Shown here: positions 6,560 through 13,837 of the stretch, one piece after another
Position numbering within the stretch: position 1 is the first letter of the stretch
Layout of the letters: each line of letters begins with the position of its first letter
Assembly (NCBI GenBank): GCA_030428695.1
Contig: JAUIEM010000226.1
Coordinates: 1 to 16,037 of the forward strand
Source: a bacterium
Lineage (GTDB): Bacteria; Planctomycetota; J058; JAJDCP01
Direction: 5' to 3'
DNA length: 16,037 nt
Notes under the pieces: model-generated
Told to the model about the DNA's origin: nothing
What the model saw: the letters and a program-made list of their open reading frames with translations, nothing else
The model's database searches: none
Translations under genes and position numbers: made by a program

Positions 6560-8215
6560 CTAGAAGTACCGCAGCGTGAACACCCGCTCCTTGCTGCTCC
6601 CGATCAGCTCGCCGAGGGTGCCGACGTAGAAGCCGTCGGTCGAGGCCGCGTCGTGGTGGGCCCAGACCAGCTGGGTGGCGCGGCTCAGGCTGGCGCCGCT
6701 GTTCGACCAGAGGATGGTCGTGTGGTCCCACTTGTCGTTGTTCTGCCAGTCGAAGAAGACGATGTCGCCGAGCTGGGCGTTCTTTGTGTCGGTGCCGCCG
6801 AAGGCGATCGTCACCTCCTTGTCGTCGGCGAGGTTCTTGATCTTGTCGCCGTCGAGGTAGAAGGTCTTGCCGTCCATGCGCTTCTTCGTGTGCAGCTCGC
6901 AGAGGTTGTGCGCGTTGGTGTAGGCGATCGACGTCAGCCCGGCCTTGCGCGCCGCGCCGGTCGCGAGGTCGGCGCAGTCGTAGCCGACGAAGGCGTCGGT
7001 CTGGCGGCCGACGCTGCCGTAGATCCAGGGCACCCGCCGGTAGGTCTCGAGGTAGCTGAGCATCGCGACCGGGGACGCGCCGCGCCGGCTGATGCGGTGG
7101 ATGTGCTCGCCGGCGCCGCCGAGGCGCCCGGAGAAGTCCTTGCCGAGGCCGCTGCGGACCTTCTTCGCGGTGGTCGCGACCGGATCGCGCTTGCCGGCGC
7201 TGCCCGGCCGCTCGGCCTCCGGCAGGCGCAGGTGCGCGGCCTGGTAGTCGACGTCGAAGCGCCAGCGCAGGGTGCCTGCCCCGGCGTCGGCGCTCGGGGA
7301 GAGTCCCGTGCCGGCGGCGTGATGGGCGTATTCGCAGGTGTCGATGCCGATCCACTGCGGCTCTTTGGGGCCGTTGGAGTAGACGTTGGTGAACTCGCCG
7401 TGGCGGGTCAGCCGCGTCTCGTTCTGGTGCGGACGGTAGACCGGGGAGTGCAGGCCGAGCGCGACGATCTTCTCCCAGGCCAGCGTCAGCCCGGAGTAGA
7501 GCTTCTCATCCCAGGGCGTGACCGTGACCGCGCCGGGGCCGCCCTCTCCGTCGAGGCGCACGGTCGGGGCCGGGTCGCTGAGCCAGTAGTAGGCGCGGTG
7601 GGTCTTGCCCCGCTCCGGGGCGCGCACGCCGCCGACGATCGCGCGCACCACGCCGGTGATCTGCGGCCTGGCGTCGGCCGCGACGACCTTGTTCGCGCCG
7701 GTCCAGGGCTGGTCGTCGGCGAGCCGCGAGACCACCCAGCCGCGGTCGACCAGCGGCACCGCGACGAGCTCGACCGGGCCGGCCTGCTCGCCGGTCTCGC
7801 GCAGCTTGCCGGCTTCTCGCACCAGCCCCTTGAGGGCCTTGCCTTCGCGGCTCGCGGTCAGGGTGAGGCGGAAGGGGGACTTGCGGGTGTCGACGTAGCC
7901 GGCCTTGTCCTTGCCGTTCCACACGAAGTCGACCCCCTCCCCGTTGTCGGTGACGGTCTCGGTCTCGGAGTAGACCCGCGCGCCGTCCTTGTCGTGGACC
8001 TCGATCTTCACCGGGAGGGGCGTCTTCTTCGGGGTCAGCTCGTAGCGCACCGTGATCGTGTTCGGCCCGGTCACCCGGTGCGGCATGAAGGTGCGGGTCG
8101 CCGGCTGCTCGACGACGATGTGGTCGCCCTCGGGCAGGCGCACCCGGAGGCGGTGATGGCGACCAGTGCGGAGGCGGATCCCGCTGGTCAGCTCGCTGAG
8201 CTCGATGTCGGACAT
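6560..8215 (-). CDS. NlpC/P60-like cysteine hydrolase domain protein with FlgD-like N-terminal domain, no signal peptide
   Basis: The product has 551 residues. Residues about 50-120 contain VKIEVHDKDGARVYS and VDFVWNGKDKAGY, a pattern close to the FlgD Ig-like fold used in cell-surface and tail-like proteins. A middle region (about 150-380) has no recognised family. The C-terminal part shows WIYGSVGRQTDAFVGYDCAD with Cys414 in a helix-start context (CADLATGAARKAG), then GDIVFFDW (483-490) and DHTTILW with His498, and a possible third polar residue at His520 or His521. The order Cys, GDIVFF, His matches NlpC/P60 or CHAP-type papain-fold enzymes, which usually cut peptidoglycan peptides. No signal peptide or membrane segment is visible at MSDIELSELTSG, which is odd for a wall hydrolase. 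ATG 8215 has GAGGA 5 bases upstream. It is divergent from the propeller lipoprotein. Cytoplasmic function, effector export or another amidase chemistry are all open. Confidence 0.65.
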   Translation of the reverse strand: MSDIELSELTSGIRLRTGRHHRLRVRLPEGDHIVVEQPATRTFMPHRVTGPNTITVRYELTPKKTPLPVKIEVHDKDGARVYSETETVTDNGEGVDFVWNGKDKAGYVDTRKSPFRLTLTASREGKALKGLVREAGKLRETGEQAGPVELVAVPLVDRGWVVSRLADDQPWTGANKVVAADARPQITGVVRAIVGGVRAPERGKTHRAYYWLSDPAPTVRLDGEGGPGAVTVTPWDEKLYSGLTLAWEKIVALGLHSPVYRPHQNETRLTRHGEFTNVYSNGPKEPQWIGIDTCEYAHHAAGTGLSPSADAGAGTLRWRFDVDYQAAHLRLPEAERPGSAGKRDPVATTAKKVRSGLGKDFSGRLGGAGEHIHRISRRGASPVAMLSYLETYRRVPWIYGSVGRQTDAFVGYDCADLATGAARKAGLTSIAYTNAHNLCELHTKKRMDGKTFYLDGDKIKNLADDKEVTIAFGGTDTKNAQLGDIVFFDWQNNDKWDHTTILWSNSGASLSRATQLVWAHHDAASTDGFYVGTLGELIGSSKERVFTLRYF

Positions 8216-8247
8216 GGGAATCCTCGCGCGGCGATGGGAATTTCACG

Positions 8248-8256
8248 AGTATACCA
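8248..8256 (-). promoter_or_regulatory. Candidate extended -10 promoter for the NlpC/P60-like gene
   Basis: On the minus strand the sequence TGGTATACT fits an extended -10 (TGn plus TATACT, 5 of 6 matches to TATAAT). It would start a leader of roughly 25 bases before ATG 8215. No convincing -35 is present 16-18 bases upstream. The site also sits in an imperfect palindrome, GTATACCAGGAATAC (8249-8263), that could bind a regulator. Confidence 0.35.
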
Positions 8257-8294
8257 GGAATACGCGGCCGGCTTCGGTGTCGAACCTGGCGATG

Positions 8295-8302
8295 AAGGAG
8301 GT
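8295..8302 (+). promoter_or_regulatory. Strong Shine-Dalgarno site fixing the start of the propeller lipoprotein
   Basis: AAGGAGGT lies 4 bases before ATG 8307. It selects this start over the in-frame ATG at 8166, whose extra residues run antisense through the start of the divergent gene and would bury the lipoprotein signal. Confidence 0.75.
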
Positions 8303-8306
8303 TCCG

Positions 8307-9920
8307 ATGCGCTGGTTGCCCCTGACCGTCCTGCTCCTCGGCTGCGCGCCCGTGCCGGTGCCGCAGGCGTCCTCTTCCGCCGCCCCGGCTCCGCGGGCAC
8401 CGGCCGACAGCGCGCGCCTCGTCGCGCCGGGTCTGCCGGAGCTGCCCGCCGCCGCCCTGCGCCGCGTCGGCCAGCCCCTCCCCGCCCATCCGGCGGCGGT
8501 CGTCGCGCTGGCCTGCGCGCCCGACGGCGAGACCTTCGCGAGCAGCGGGATGGACCGGACGCTGCGGGTCTGGGCCCGGGCGAGCGGCGAGGAGCTCTTG
8601 CGGCTCGCCCTGCCCGAGCGGGTCCTCGGCCTGTGCTACAGCCCGGACGGGGCGCGGCTCTACGCCTACGCCGGCGACGAGGTGTTCGGCTGGGAATGCG
8701 CCTCCGGCGCGGAGGTCCTGCGCCTGCGCGCGGAGGCCGGGATCCGCTCGCTGGCGCTGCCTCCGGCCGGTGATCGGCTCGCGGTCGGCACCGTCGGGGG
8801 GACCGTCGAGCTCTTCCGCCTCGCCGACGGTCGGCGCCTCGCGCGCCGGGAGGTCGCCGACGGGGAGCTCTATTCGCTGGCCTGGAGCCCCGACGGCGGC
8901 ACCCTGGCCGGCGCCGACTGGAGCCCCGCGGTCGCGCTGCTCGACGGCGGGAGCCTCGACGGCCGCGGCGCTCTCGCGCCTCCGGACCGCGTGCTCGCCC
9001 TGGCCTGGACGACGGACGGACGCCTCGCGGTCGGCGGCGAGCGCGAGACGGTGCGCCTGTACGCCGGGGTGGACCTCGACGCGACCGTGCAGGGCTCCGG
9101 CAGTGGCCGGGTGACCGAGCTTCTGGCGTTGCCGGAAGGCGGGCTCCTGGCGGGCTCCCACGGCCGGGTCTGGACGATCCGCGACGGGGCCGCGCGCGAG
9201 CTCTTCCCCCGGGCGGCGGAGCTCTCTCTCGCGCCGCAGGGGCTGCTCTACGCGGATGACGACGGCGCCCTGTGGCGCTGGAGCCTGCGCCTCGGCCAGC
9301 GTCTGCCCTGGCCCGCCGAGACCGCGCGCGAGCGGGAGCATCCGGACGGGAGGCTGGAGCGGCCCTTCCTCTGCGCCCTCGACCGGGGCGGGCGGCGGCT
9401 GGCCCTGGGCCGGGACCAGGGACGGGTCGAGGTGTACCGTGTCGCGGATGGAAGCCTCGAGGCGCAGCTCAGCGACCACGAGCACGGGCTCTGGTCCCTC
9501 GGCTTCGGCGGGGTCGAGGCCGACAGCGGCTGGACGCCGACCCTCCACAGCCGCAGCGTCGACCTCGAGGTGCGCTGGCGCACGGACACCTGGGCGCAGC
9601 ACGCGGTGGTCTACCACGGCCTGCCCCGCCACCACGTCGAGCCCCCCGAGAACCTCGACCTCGCCGCCGCGCGCGCCCAGCTCGCGGCCGGGGAGGAGCT
9701 GAGCGCCGCGGCCTGGACCGCCGACCGCGCGCGGCTCGCGGCGGGCTTCCTCGACGGCAGGCTGGAGGTCTGGGATCTGCGCCGCATGGCCCGCATCTTC
9801 ACCGGCCGGGTGCACGGCGAGGCCGTGGTCGGCCTGGCCTTCGACGCCAGCGGCGAGCGCCTGGCGAGCTGCTCCGCCGACCGGACGGCGGTGGTGTTCG
9901 ACGTCACGGCCTGGCGCTGA
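8307..9920 (+). CDS. WD40-type beta-propeller lipoprotein
   Basis: The product has 537 residues. MRWLPLTVLLLGC is a lipoprotein signal with lipobox LLGC and lipidated Cys13, followed by a Pro/Ala-rich linker to about residue 60. The rest is a run of WD40-like blades. The clearest are VVALACAPDGETFASSGMDR (65-84), VLGLCYSPDGARLYAYAGDE (106-125), IRSLALPPAGDRLAV, LYSLAWSPDGGTLAGADW, VLALAWTTDGRLAVGGE and the C-terminal WTADRARLAAGFLDGRLEVW and GLAFDASGERLASCSADR. A less regular stretch at about 400-460 interrupts the series and may be an inserted loop. Propellers of this kind act as binding or assembly platforms; no catalytic motif is visible. Localisation should be the periplasmic face of a membrane or the cell surface. 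It resembles in plan the interrupted propeller at 871-1746. It is convergent with the PrcB-like lipoprotein, 41 bases away, and divergent from the NlpC/P60-like gene. Confidence 0.85.
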   Translation: MRWLPLTVLLLGCAPVPVPQASSSAAPAPRAPADSARLVAPGLPELPAAALRRVGQPLPAHPAAVVALACAPDGETFASSGMDRTLRVWARASGEELLRLALPERVLGLCYSPDGARLYAYAGDEVFGWECASGAEVLRLRAEAGIRSLALPPAGDRLAVGTVGGTVELFRLADGRRLARREVADGELYSLAWSPDGGTLAGADWSPAVALLDGGSLDGRGALAPPDRVLALAWTTDGRLAVGGERETVRLYAGVDLDATVQGSGSGRVTELLALPEGGLLAGSHGRVWTIRDGAARELFPRAAELSLAPQGLLYADDDGALWRWSLRLGQRLPWPAETAREREHPDGRLERPFLCALDRGGRRLALGRDQGRVEVYRVADGSLEAQLSDHEHGLWSLGFGGVEADSGWTPTLHSRSVDLEVRWRTDTWAQHAVVYHGLPRHHVEPPENLDLAAARAQLAAGEELSAAAWTADRARLAAGFLDGRLEVWDLRRMARIFTGRVHGEAVVGLAFDASGERLASCSADRTAVVFDVTAWR

Positions 9921-9961
9921 ACGAGACCCTTGGTCCCTGCAGCGAGCAGGATCAGGCGTTC

Positions 9962-11416
9962 CTACTGGAAGTCGACCGGACCGGGACGCTTCGGCAGCGT
10001 GACGATGGTGTAGGGGTTGTTCGGCGTGTTCGCCAGGCCCGGGGCCGGCGACGGCAGCGCGACGATGATCTGGACCTGGTAGCCATCGGTCGGCGGCGAG
10101 ACCACCGCCCACAAGACGTCGATCAGTCCGCCGGGCACCGTCTGGTAGCCCAGAAAGCTCGCGACCACCAGATCGTTGGCGAAGTCGACGTTCGGCGGCG
10201 TGGTACCGGGCGCGTGCTGGCTCCAGAAGCTCGCGAAGGCGCTCGCGTCGCGGAACACCAGGTCGGCGCCGGAAAAGCCGGGGCTGAAGTTGTACTGGGA
10301 GTCGTCGCCCTCGACGAGCACCGTCGGGTGCACCGTGCTGAAGACCACCTCCCGCAGACCGGTGGTGGCGGGGACGCTCGGCAGCTCGACGATGTGGTAC
10401 GGGTTGGTGATCGCCATCCCGACCGGTCCCCCGGGCTGCGGGGTGGTGTGCTGGGTGTGGACGATCAGCTCGTCGCGGGCGGGGTTGTGCCACACGCTCC
10501 GGATCTGCAGACCGTAGCCCGAGGTCGAGGTGTAGCCGCGGAAGGCGCTGAGCACGGCCGCGCTGCCGAAGTTGACGCCAGGGGCGGTGCCGAGCGGATC
10601 GTGCTGGTTCCACAGCGTCGCCCAGGCGCCCGCGTCGGAGATCTTCATCAGCGCCCCGGAGAAGCTCTGGATGCCGTACTGGTAGCCGCTCGAGGTGCCG
10701 CTCGCGATGTTGGTCAGGCTCAGGGCGTCGACAGGCTCGAGGCTCAGCTGCTGGATACCCGCGGGAACGTGGCGGACCGCGGCGATGTGGTAGGGGTTGG
10801 CGAGCGCCTGCGCCGTCCCCGCCGCCACGGGCCGCTCGTCGCAGCGCAGGATCACCGTGCCGGCGGCCGCGTCGACCGCGGTCTCGACGATCTGCACCGA
10901 GGAACCCTGACCCTGGGCGCCGATGAAGCGCGCGACGATCAGCTCGCTCGCGAAGTCGACGGCCGGGGCCGGCGTGGGCGTGCCGAGGAACGAGCTGTGC
11001 TGGGCCCAGAGCGCCTGCCAGGTCGGGTCGTCGGTGATCAGCAGGCTGGTCGCGCCCTGGCCGACGAAGGTGCCGCCGTAGTAGCCTTGCGACAGGGTGC
11101 GGTAGGGCGCGTTCTGCAGGCTGCCGGTGTTGCCGCCGCCGGCGTTGCCGCCGCCGGTGTTGCCGCCGCCGGTGTTGCCGCCGCCGGTGTTGCCGCCGCC
11201 GGTGCTCCCGCTGCTGCCGCCGCCGCTGTTTCCGCCGGCCGTTCCTCCAGGCAGCAGGCCGGGCGCCGCGGTGCCGCTGGTCCCGGTGACCTTGCCGGTC
11301 GGCAGCTGCTGCCGAGGTGCAACACTTCTGTCTGAGCTCGACCCGCTGCTCTTCTCGCAGCCGTACAGGGCCAGAAGTCCGACAAGGATGGCTATCGGGG
11401 CGAAGGCATCGCGCAT
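9962..11416 (-). CDS. Lipoprotein with Gly/Asn-rich linker and three PrcB-like domains
   Basis: The product has 484 residues. MRDAFAPIAILVGLLALYGC looks like a lipoprotein signal with Cys20; Tyr at -2 is atypical. A low-complexity Ser/Gly/Asn linker (about 55-99) contains repeated GGGNT. Three related domains of about 100 residues follow at roughly 112-216, 246-346 and 374-476. Each has a W-x-x-L/F-W motif (TWQALWAQH, AWATLWNQH, AFASFWSQH), a VDF or VNF strand start, a G-Y/G-x hairpin and an ending NPYHI or NPYTIV. This pattern matches the C-terminal domain named after PrcB, a lipoprotein needed for stability of the dentilisin protease complex in Treponema denticola. A role in stabilising a surface protease or adhering to a partner is therefore possible but inferred. 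ATG 11416 has GAGGAG 6 bases upstream; the longer upstream frame runs into the FHA terminator and gene and is rejected. Confidence 0.75.
   Translation of the reverse strand: MRDAFAPIAILVGLLALYGCEKSSGSSSDRSVAPRQQLPTGKVTGTSGTAAPGLLPGGTAGGNSGGGSSGSTGGGNTGGGNTGGGNTGGGNAGGGNTGSLQNAPYRTLSQGYYGGTFVGQGATSLLITDDPTWQALWAQHSSFLGTPTPAPAVDFASELIVARFIGAQGQGSSVQIVETAVDAAAGTVILRCDERPVAAGTAQALANPYHIAAVRHVPAGIQQLSLEPVDALSLTNIASGTSSGYQYGIQSFSGALMKISDAGAWATLWNQHDPLGTAPGVNFGSAAVLSAFRGYTSTSGYGLQIRSVWHNPARDELIVHTQHTTPQPGGPVGMAITNPYHIVELPSVPATTGLREVVFSTVHPTVLVEGDDSQYNFSPGFSGADLVFRDASAFASFWSQHAPGTTPPNVDFANDLVVASFLGYQTVPGGLIDVLWAVVSPPTDGYQVQIIVALPSPAPGLANTPNNPYTIVTLPKRPGPVDFQ
11131..11205. repeat. Five tandem 15-bp units encoding the GGGNT linker
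   Basis: Five consecutive 15-bp units (consensus TGCCGCCGCCGGTGT, with single-base changes in the first and last) lie in frame inside the PrcB-like lipoprotein gene. Each encodes one Gly-Gly-Gly-Asn-Thr (or Ala) unit. Because the unit is a multiple of three, slippage would change linker length without breaking the frame. Confidence 0.85.
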
Positions 11417-11466
11417 GACCTGCTCCTCTTCCGTTCCACGATCGACGCTCGCGCGTCCGCACCGAC

Positions 11467-11526
11467 CATTGTACGTGTCATTCGCACCATCGCGTAGCAG
11501 AAAGCGGAAAAAACCGCGGTACAATG
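11467..11526. promoter_or_regulatory. Pair of inverted CATTGTAC / GTACAATG boxes upstream of the PrcB-like gene
   Basis: CATTGTAC (11467-11474) and GTACAATG (11519-11526) are perfect 8-bp inverted repeats 44 bases apart, in an unusually AT-rich stretch. On the minus strand the nearer box contains TACAAT, a possible -10 about 50 bases before ATG 11416, but no good -35 is seen. They could be promoter plus operator sites; evidence is weak. Confidence 0.25.
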
Positions 11527-11562
11527 CGCCCGACACACTGAAACACATTTGTTTCTGCGGAT

Positions 11563-11587
11563 AAAAAAAGCGCGCCCGAAGGCGCGC
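11563..11587 (-). terminator. Rho-independent terminator of the FHA-domain gene
   Basis: Read on the minus strand, GCGCGCC-TTCG-GGCGCGC forms a perfect 7-bp GC stem with a stable TTCG tetraloop, followed directly by seven Ts. It lies 22 bases after the TGA of the FHA gene (11610) and separates it from the PrcB-like lipoprotein gene downstream, which must then have its own promoter. Confidence 0.9.
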
Positions 11588-11609
11588 CGTTGAGGCCGGT
11601 CGGCCGGAC

Positions 11610-12011
11610 TCACCCCCGGTCGCCGACCAGGGCGCGCCGGAACTCGCGGTAACACTCGATCTCTTCACTGCCGACGAGCACCTTGAACAGGCTGCCCCCT
11701 ATGCGGAGCTTGTCGTTCGCCCGCAGGTGCGACACTCCCCGAGGTCGGCGGGTGTCGTTGACCTGCAGCTCGGCGTCGTCGCTGTGCAGGTAGAGCTGGC
11801 TCTCGATCCGACGCACGCGCGCCCGGCAAAGGTGACCGCCACCGGGATGGACGCGGACGTCGCAGTCCTGCTTCGTCCCGATGCAGAGCCCGGAGTCGAT
11901 CCGCCGCACCCGACCGATGTCCGGTCCGTTCATGACCAGCAGCGCTGGCTCCAGCGCAGCCGTGGGACACTCGCCGCAGACTTCGACGCCGAAACGTGGG
12001 GGATATCGCAT
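11610..12011 (-). CDS. Small FHA-like domain protein with degenerate phosphopeptide-binding residues
   Basis: The product has 133 residues. An N-terminal CGEC pair (Cys12, Cys15) precedes an FHA-like fold at about 22-114: ALLVMNGPDIGRVRRID, LCIGTKQDCDVRV, QLYLHSDDAELQVND, LRANDKLRIGG and FKVLVG. FHA domains bind phosphothreonine peptides through a conserved Arg (GR), Ser (SxxH) and Asn. Here the GR position reads GT, the SxxH position reads LCRARV, and only the Asn (VND) is kept. Binding to phosphothreonine is therefore doubtful, and a structural or protein-protein role is possible. No signal peptide or other domain is seen, and no kinase or secretion gene is nearby. ATG 12011 has AAGGAG 8 bases upstream, and a strong terminator follows the stop. 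It is divergent from the RRE-like/YkgJ gene. Confidence 0.7.
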   Translation of the reverse strand: MRYPPRFGVEVCGECPTAALEPALLVMNGPDIGRVRRIDSGLCIGTKQDCDVRVHPGGGHLCRARVRRIESQLYLHSDDAELQVNDTRRPRGVSHLRANDKLRIGGSLFKVLVGSEEIECYREFRRALVGDRG

Positions 12012-12237
12012 GGTGGAGACTCCTTGTGGCTTGTTCCGTGAGAGCGTTCCGCAAGTGTCGTACCATGTCTGGCGACGACGGAGGATCGCGGTCCGACGCC
12101 GCTCCCGCGCCTTCCCGGGCGGTCGACGGTCCCAGCCTGAGCAGCCCCGCGTCCAGGAATGAGACGCGGACGCCGATCGACGGAGCAGGATGCGACAGGA
12201 GCTGCTACGATATCCCGAGCCCCCGAGGAGCCCGGTG

Positions 12238-13773
12238 ATGTCCTACCGCCCCCGCCTGCGCGACGACCTCCTGCGCGCCGTCGCCGACGACGGTCGACAG
12301 GTGCTGCGCGACCCCCTCACCCGCGTCGAGCTCGCCCTCGACGAGACCTCCCTGACGCTGCTCGGTCTGCTCGACGGAACCCTCGACCTCGCCGGGCTGG
12401 CCGCCCGGCTGCCCGCGCTCGAGCCCGAGGCGGTGACGGCGACGGTGCGGCGGCTGCTGCTCCTCAACTTCCTCGACGGCGCCGGCGCCTCGACGCTGGA
12501 GCTCCTGCGCGCCCTGCGCGACGGCCGCCACGCCCTGCCCTATGCGGTGCTGCGCGAGGGGCGCTTCGCCTGCCAGGGCAGCGGCGCCTGCTGCCGCGGT
12601 TACGCCTTCTGCCCGGTCGACGATCAGGACATCGCGCGCATCGAGGCGCTGCCCGTCCGCGAGCGCCTGCCGCACGTCGGCGACCAGGACTTCTTCGACG
12701 CCCTCGACCTGCCGAGCGGAAGGCGGATGCGCTTCCTGCACGCGGTCGACGAGCAGTGCGTGTTCCTCCTGCCCGAGGGCCTGTGCGGGCTGCACGTCGC
12801 CTTCGGCAGCGAGGCCAAGCCGCGGATCTGCCGCATCTACCCCTACCACGTGCTCAACACGATCTACGGCGTGAAGATCTACGACCAGGGCGAATGCTCC
12901 CGCTTCGCGACCAGCGCCCGCGCCGGCACGCATGTCACCGAGGACATCGACCGCATCGCCGGGCTGGTCGGGCCACCGACCACCCTCTACCACCCGATGC
13001 TGCACCTCGGCGACGGCACGATGCTCGACTACGGCTACTTCCTCGCCCTGCAGAAGCGCCTGGTCGCCGAGGTCGAGGCCGCGGACGGCCCGGCGCTGCC
13101 CCTGCTCGCGGTCGCCTGCCGGCGCATCGCCCACGTGTTCGACGCCCTTCAGCGCTGCCCGCTCGCCCAGGGGGAACCGGAGCGCACCCTCGAGACGGCC
13201 CTCGCGACGCCGCTGCCGGCCGTCGCCCCGGAGCTCGCCGTCGTGCGCCGCGGGGCCGCCGCCCTCGCCGCGCTGTGCGCCGAGCTGGTCGAGGTGCTCG
13301 CCCGCTGCATCCGCGACCACCGCTTCCTCGCGCGGAAGCTGATCATCCGCCAGATGTGCGAGCTGATCCCCATCCTGCACGGCCTGCAGGCGATCGCCCA
13401 CGCCCGCGCCGAGGGCGCGGCCCCGCACGCGCTCCACGACGACTGGCGGGGGCTGCCCTGCGACGACGCCGAGCTGACGGCGCTGTTCCGGATCAGCTTC
13501 CGCCAGACCCTGTTCGGCGACTTCCTGACCGTCGACGAGCACCCGCGCGCCGGGCTCCTGCGTCTGCTGCTGACGACCGCGGTCACCCTGTGCGGCGGGG
13601 CGATGCAGGCGCGGGCGGACGGCCGGGAGCGCATCGCCGCCGGCGACTTCGACTTCGGCCACAACCTCGCGCTGCGGGTGCTGCGGCGCAAGGAGATCGG
13701 GCGCCGCTTCATCGCCCACGAAGAGACGGTCTGGGACGCCGCGGCCGCCCTCCCCACCCTGTGGGAGGTGTGA
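12238..13773 (+). CDS. PqqD/RRE-like domain fused to a YkgJ/FliB-type cysteine-cluster protein
   Basis: The product has 511 residues. Residues about 5-82 (LRDDLLRAVADDGRQVLRDP, then LALDETSLTLLGLLDGTLDL and a helical end) match the winged-helix pattern of PqqD-like, RRE-type peptide-recognition domains. A cysteine cluster follows: FACQGSGACCRGYAFC (Cys112, 118, 119, 125), CVFLLPEGLCGLHVAFG (Cys174, 183), PRICRIYPYHV (Cys198) and Cys220. This spacing and the C-x-F-L...LC...G...CR-x-YP pattern are those of YkgJ proteins and of the flagellin lysine N-methylase FliB, which binds an iron-sulfur cluster. The remaining 290 residues are helical and unassigned. Protein lysine methylation or another metal-cluster chemistry on a peptide is a reasonable but unproved role. 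No flagellar gene is nearby. GAGGAG (12225-12230), 7 bases upstream, supports ATG 12238 over ATG 12190. No signal peptide, so cytoplasmic. Confidence 0.75.
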   Translation: MSYRPRLRDDLLRAVADDGRQVLRDPLTRVELALDETSLTLLGLLDGTLDLAGLAARLPALEPEAVTATVRRLLLLNFLDGAGASTLELLRALRDGRHALPYAVLREGRFACQGSGACCRGYAFCPVDDQDIARIEALPVRERLPHVGDQDFFDALDLPSGRRMRFLHAVDEQCVFLLPEGLCGLHVAFGSEAKPRICRIYPYHVLNTIYGVKIYDQGECSRFATSARAGTHVTEDIDRIAGLVGPPTTLYHPMLHLGDGTMLDYGYFLALQKRLVAEVEAADGPALPLLAVACRRIAHVFDALQRCPLAQGEPERTLETALATPLPAVAPELAVVRRGAAALAALCAELVEVLARCIRDHRFLARKLIIRQMCELIPILHGLQAIAHARAEGAAPHALHDDWRGLPCDDAELTALFRISFRQTLFGDFLTVDEHPRAGLLRLLLTTAVTLCGGAMQARADGRERIAAGDFDFGHNLALRVLRRKEIGRRFIAHEETVWDAAAALPTLWEV

Positions 13774-13782
13774 CTCGCCGGA

Positions 13783-13810
13783 TTGCGCCGCGCGCGCATT
13801 GCGGTAGAAT
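13783..13810 (+). promoter_or_regulatory. Candidate sigma-70-type promoter of the glycosyltransferase pair
   Basis: TTGCGC (13783-13788) and TAGAAT (13805-13810) are separated by 16 bases. The -10 matches 5 of 6 consensus bases and the -35 matches 3 of 6. It lies in the 64-base gap after the YkgJ-type gene and would give a leader of about 20 bases to ATG 13838. It suggests the two glycosyltransferases can be expressed separately from the upstream gene. Confidence 0.45.
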
Positions 13811-13837
13811 GGGCGCCTTTGCCGCTGCGGACCGGGG

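Noticed and set aside
8166..8306. Longer start (ATG 8166) for the propeller lipoprotein
   Set aside because: The extension overlaps the divergent gene start and displaces the lipobox from the N-terminus, while ATG 8307 has a near-perfect ribosome site.
6539..8773. A 744-codon plus-strand open frame
   Set aside because: It is antisense to the NlpC/P60-like gene and then out of frame with the propeller lipoprotein; the composition is that of a shadow frame.
9936..9950. CCTGC-AGCGA-GCAGG hairpin between convergent genes as a bidirectional terminator
   Set aside because: The stem is only 5 bp and no T-run follows on either strand.
7506..11462. A 1318-codon minus-strand open frame
   Set aside because: It runs antisense or out of frame through the propeller lipoprotein, the PrcB-like gene and the NlpC/P60-like gene, and is Arg/Pro/Gly-rich as expected for a shadow frame in high-GC DNA.
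12190..12237. ATG 12190 as start of the RRE-like/YkgJ gene
   Set aside because: GAGGAG sits 7 bases before ATG 12238, and the extra 16 residues do not fit the PqqD-like domain start.
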